DNA of 32,776 nt from Alphaproteobacteria bacterium (GTDB lineage: Bacteria; Pseudomonadota; Alphaproteobacteria; Micavibrionales; Micavibrionaceae), in the NCBI GenBank assembly GCA_025451095.1, contig JANWLB010000015.1:1-32776 (forward strand). Reading direction: 5' to 3'. This document shows, piece after piece, positions 31,769 through 32,776 of the stretch. How positions within the stretch are numbered: position 1 is the stretch's first letter; each line of letters begins with the position of its first letter. The translations under genes and the position numbers were made by a program. The notes under the pieces are model-generated. The model was given only the letters and a program-made list of their open reading frames with translations, was not told the origin of the DNA and did no database searches.

Positions 31769-32776
31769 ATGGCCGCTTACATATTCCGCCGCCTGCTTTT
31801 GATGATCCCGACAATTCTCGGGATCATGCTCATCAATTTCGTTATTATCCAGTTCGTTCCCGGCGGTCCGGTCGAGCGCATGATCGCTCAGCTTCAGGGG
31901 CACGGAACAGAAGCCACCGCCCGCTTCGCCGGCGGCGGCGGAGGCGAAGCAGGCATGTCCTCCATGCCGCAGGCAACCGGCGAGAGCAGTAAATACCGCG
32001 GCGCGCAGGGACTCGATCCTGAGTTTGTGGCAGAGCTTGAGAAAATGTATGGCTTCGATAAGCCCGCGCCCGTCCGCTTTGCGCAGATGATATGGAACTA
32101 CCTGCGCTTTGACCTGGGACAAAGCTATTACCGCGACATCTCCGTGCTCGACCTTGTGCTGGAGAAAATGCCGGTTTCGATATCGCTGGGCCTGTGGTCA
32201 ACCCTGCTGATTTATCTGGCCTCCATTCCCCTGGGCATCCGCAAGGCGATCAAAGACGGCCAGGCTTTCGACATATGGTCGAGCGCTGTTGTATTCATCG
32301 GCTACGCCATTCCCTCCTTCATGTTCGCGATCCTGCTGATTGTCCTGTTCGCTGGCGGGCGCTATTTTAACATTTTCCCGCTGCGCGGCCTTCTTTCCGA
32401 AGGCTGGCAGGACCTGCCCTGGTGGCGTATCGTGCTCGATTATTTCTGGCATATGACACTGCCCATACTGGCCATGGTCATCAGCGGATTCGCCAGCCTG
32501 ACCATGCTGACCAAAAACTCCTTCATGGACGAGATCAACAAGCAATACGTACTGACGGCGCGGGCCAAGGGCCTGCCGGAAAAGCGCGTCCTTTACGGCC
32601 ACATCTTCCGCAACGCCATGCTTATCGTCATCGCTGGTTTCCCCAGCGCCTTCCTGTCGATCTTTTTCACCGGCGCCCTGCTCATCGAGGTGATCTTCTC
32701 TCTCGACGGGCTGGGGCTGCTCAGCTATGAATCCGTAATCAACCGTGATTATCCCGTTGTTCTCGGCACGCTTTAT
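31769..32776 (+). CDS. yejB: YejB-type ABC transporter permease, 3'-truncated by the window
   Basis: The frame is open from the ATG at 31769 to the window end (336 codons), so the gene is incomplete. It starts [20 protein letters not shown] followed by [16 protein letters not shown], the first helix and the conserved periplasmic start of DppB/OppB/YejB permeases. The long periplasmic segment has a Gly-rich insert (AGGGGGEAG) and [20 protein letters not shown]. Five further hydrophobic stretches follow, with the EAA loop [20 protein letters not shown] that contacts the ATPase. The length of the periplasmic insert and the yejA gene upstream support YejB over other family members. yejE and yejF would be expected beyond the window. 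Confidence 0.9.
   Translation, partial: MAAYIFRRLLLMIPTILGIMLINFVIIQFVPGGPVERMIAQLQGHGTEATARFAGGGGGEAGMSSMPQATGESSKYRGAQGLDPEFVAELEKMYGFDKPAPVRFAQMIWNYLRFDLGQSYYRDISVLDLVLEKMPVSISLGLWSTLLIYLASIPLGIRKAIKDGQAFDIWSSAVVFIGYAIPSFMFAILLIVLFAGGRYFNIFPLRGLLSEGWQDLPWWRIVLDYFWHMTLPILAMVISGFASLTMLTKNSFMDEINKQYVLTARAKGLPEKRVLYGHIFRNAMLIVIAGFPSAFLSIFFTGALLIEVIFSLDGLGLLSYESVINRDYPVVLGTLY

Noticed and set aside
1-32776. Mobile elements, CRISPR arrays, tRNA or rRNA genes
   Set aside because: No transposase or integrase motifs, no regularly spaced repeats, and no cloverleaf or rRNA-like segments were seen by eye.

Overview
The window is one stretch of an alphaproteobacterial chromosome. It is about 55-60% GC by eye, densely coded, and rich in ATGA-type start/stop overlaps. 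The assignment rests on a marker set known from this class: CtrA, FlbT, FlaF, FlbD and a TipF-like EAL protein, together with FlhF and FlhG, which place and count polar flagella. A motile, polarly flagellated bacterium of the Rhodospirillales/Micavibrio-like kind fits. The genus cannot be fixed from the sequence. No rRNA, tRNA, CRISPR array, transposase or integrase was seen.

Layout. (1) 1-1586: 3' part of a SAM-dependent methyltransferase. (2) 1.7-5.0 kb: a large flagellin with a structured mRNA leader and a strong terminator, then flbT-flaF, then a divergent FlaG-like gene. (3) 5.0-5.6 kb: a 625-base gap holding a very AT-rich block and, next to fliF, a run of small hairpins. (4) 5.6-11.4 kb: fliF-fliG-fliH-fliN and flbD, interrupted by one lower-GC reverse-strand gene that looks like a DUF1826/2OG-oxygenase-type protein. 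(5) 11.5-12.7 kb: a tiny lipoprotein and an OmpA-like lipoprotein. (6) 12.9-18.0 kb: flhA, a DUF3137 membrane protein, flhF, flhG. (7) 18.0-22.4 kb: a small reverse hypothetical, a proline-rich FliK-like protein carrying a perfect 28-bp palindrome, then fliI-fliJ on the reverse strand. (8) 22.6-23.4 kb: ctrA, divergent from fliIJ, with a ladder of TTAA half-sites upstream and a textbook terminator downstream. (9) 23.5-26.5 kb: pgsA, pyrD and tipF. (10) 26.6-32.8 kb: a coupled run of yejA, a KdsB-like gene, an O-antigen-ligase-like gene, a histidine phosphatase-like gene and yejB (cut by the window end).

How the genes fit together. FliF/G/N build the MS- and C-rings, FlhA is the export gate, FliH/I/J form the export ATPase complex, FliK measures the hook, and flagellin is the filament. 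FlbD (sigma54 activator), FlbT/FlaF (flagellin mRNA and secretion control) and CtrA (cell-cycle master regulator) give the control layers. FlhF/FlhG and TipF would set pole and number. The last block concerns the cell envelope: phospholipid synthesis, Kdo/LPS functions and a Yej-type peptide importer.

The observations most worth a second look are the DUF1826-like gene inside the basal-body cluster, the 28-bp palindrome inside fliK, the TTTGTTAACC box shared by the flagellin and ctrA upstream regions, the flagellin leader hairpin beside flbT, the split yejA/yejB pair, and the histidine phosphatase with Asn at the expected second histidine.
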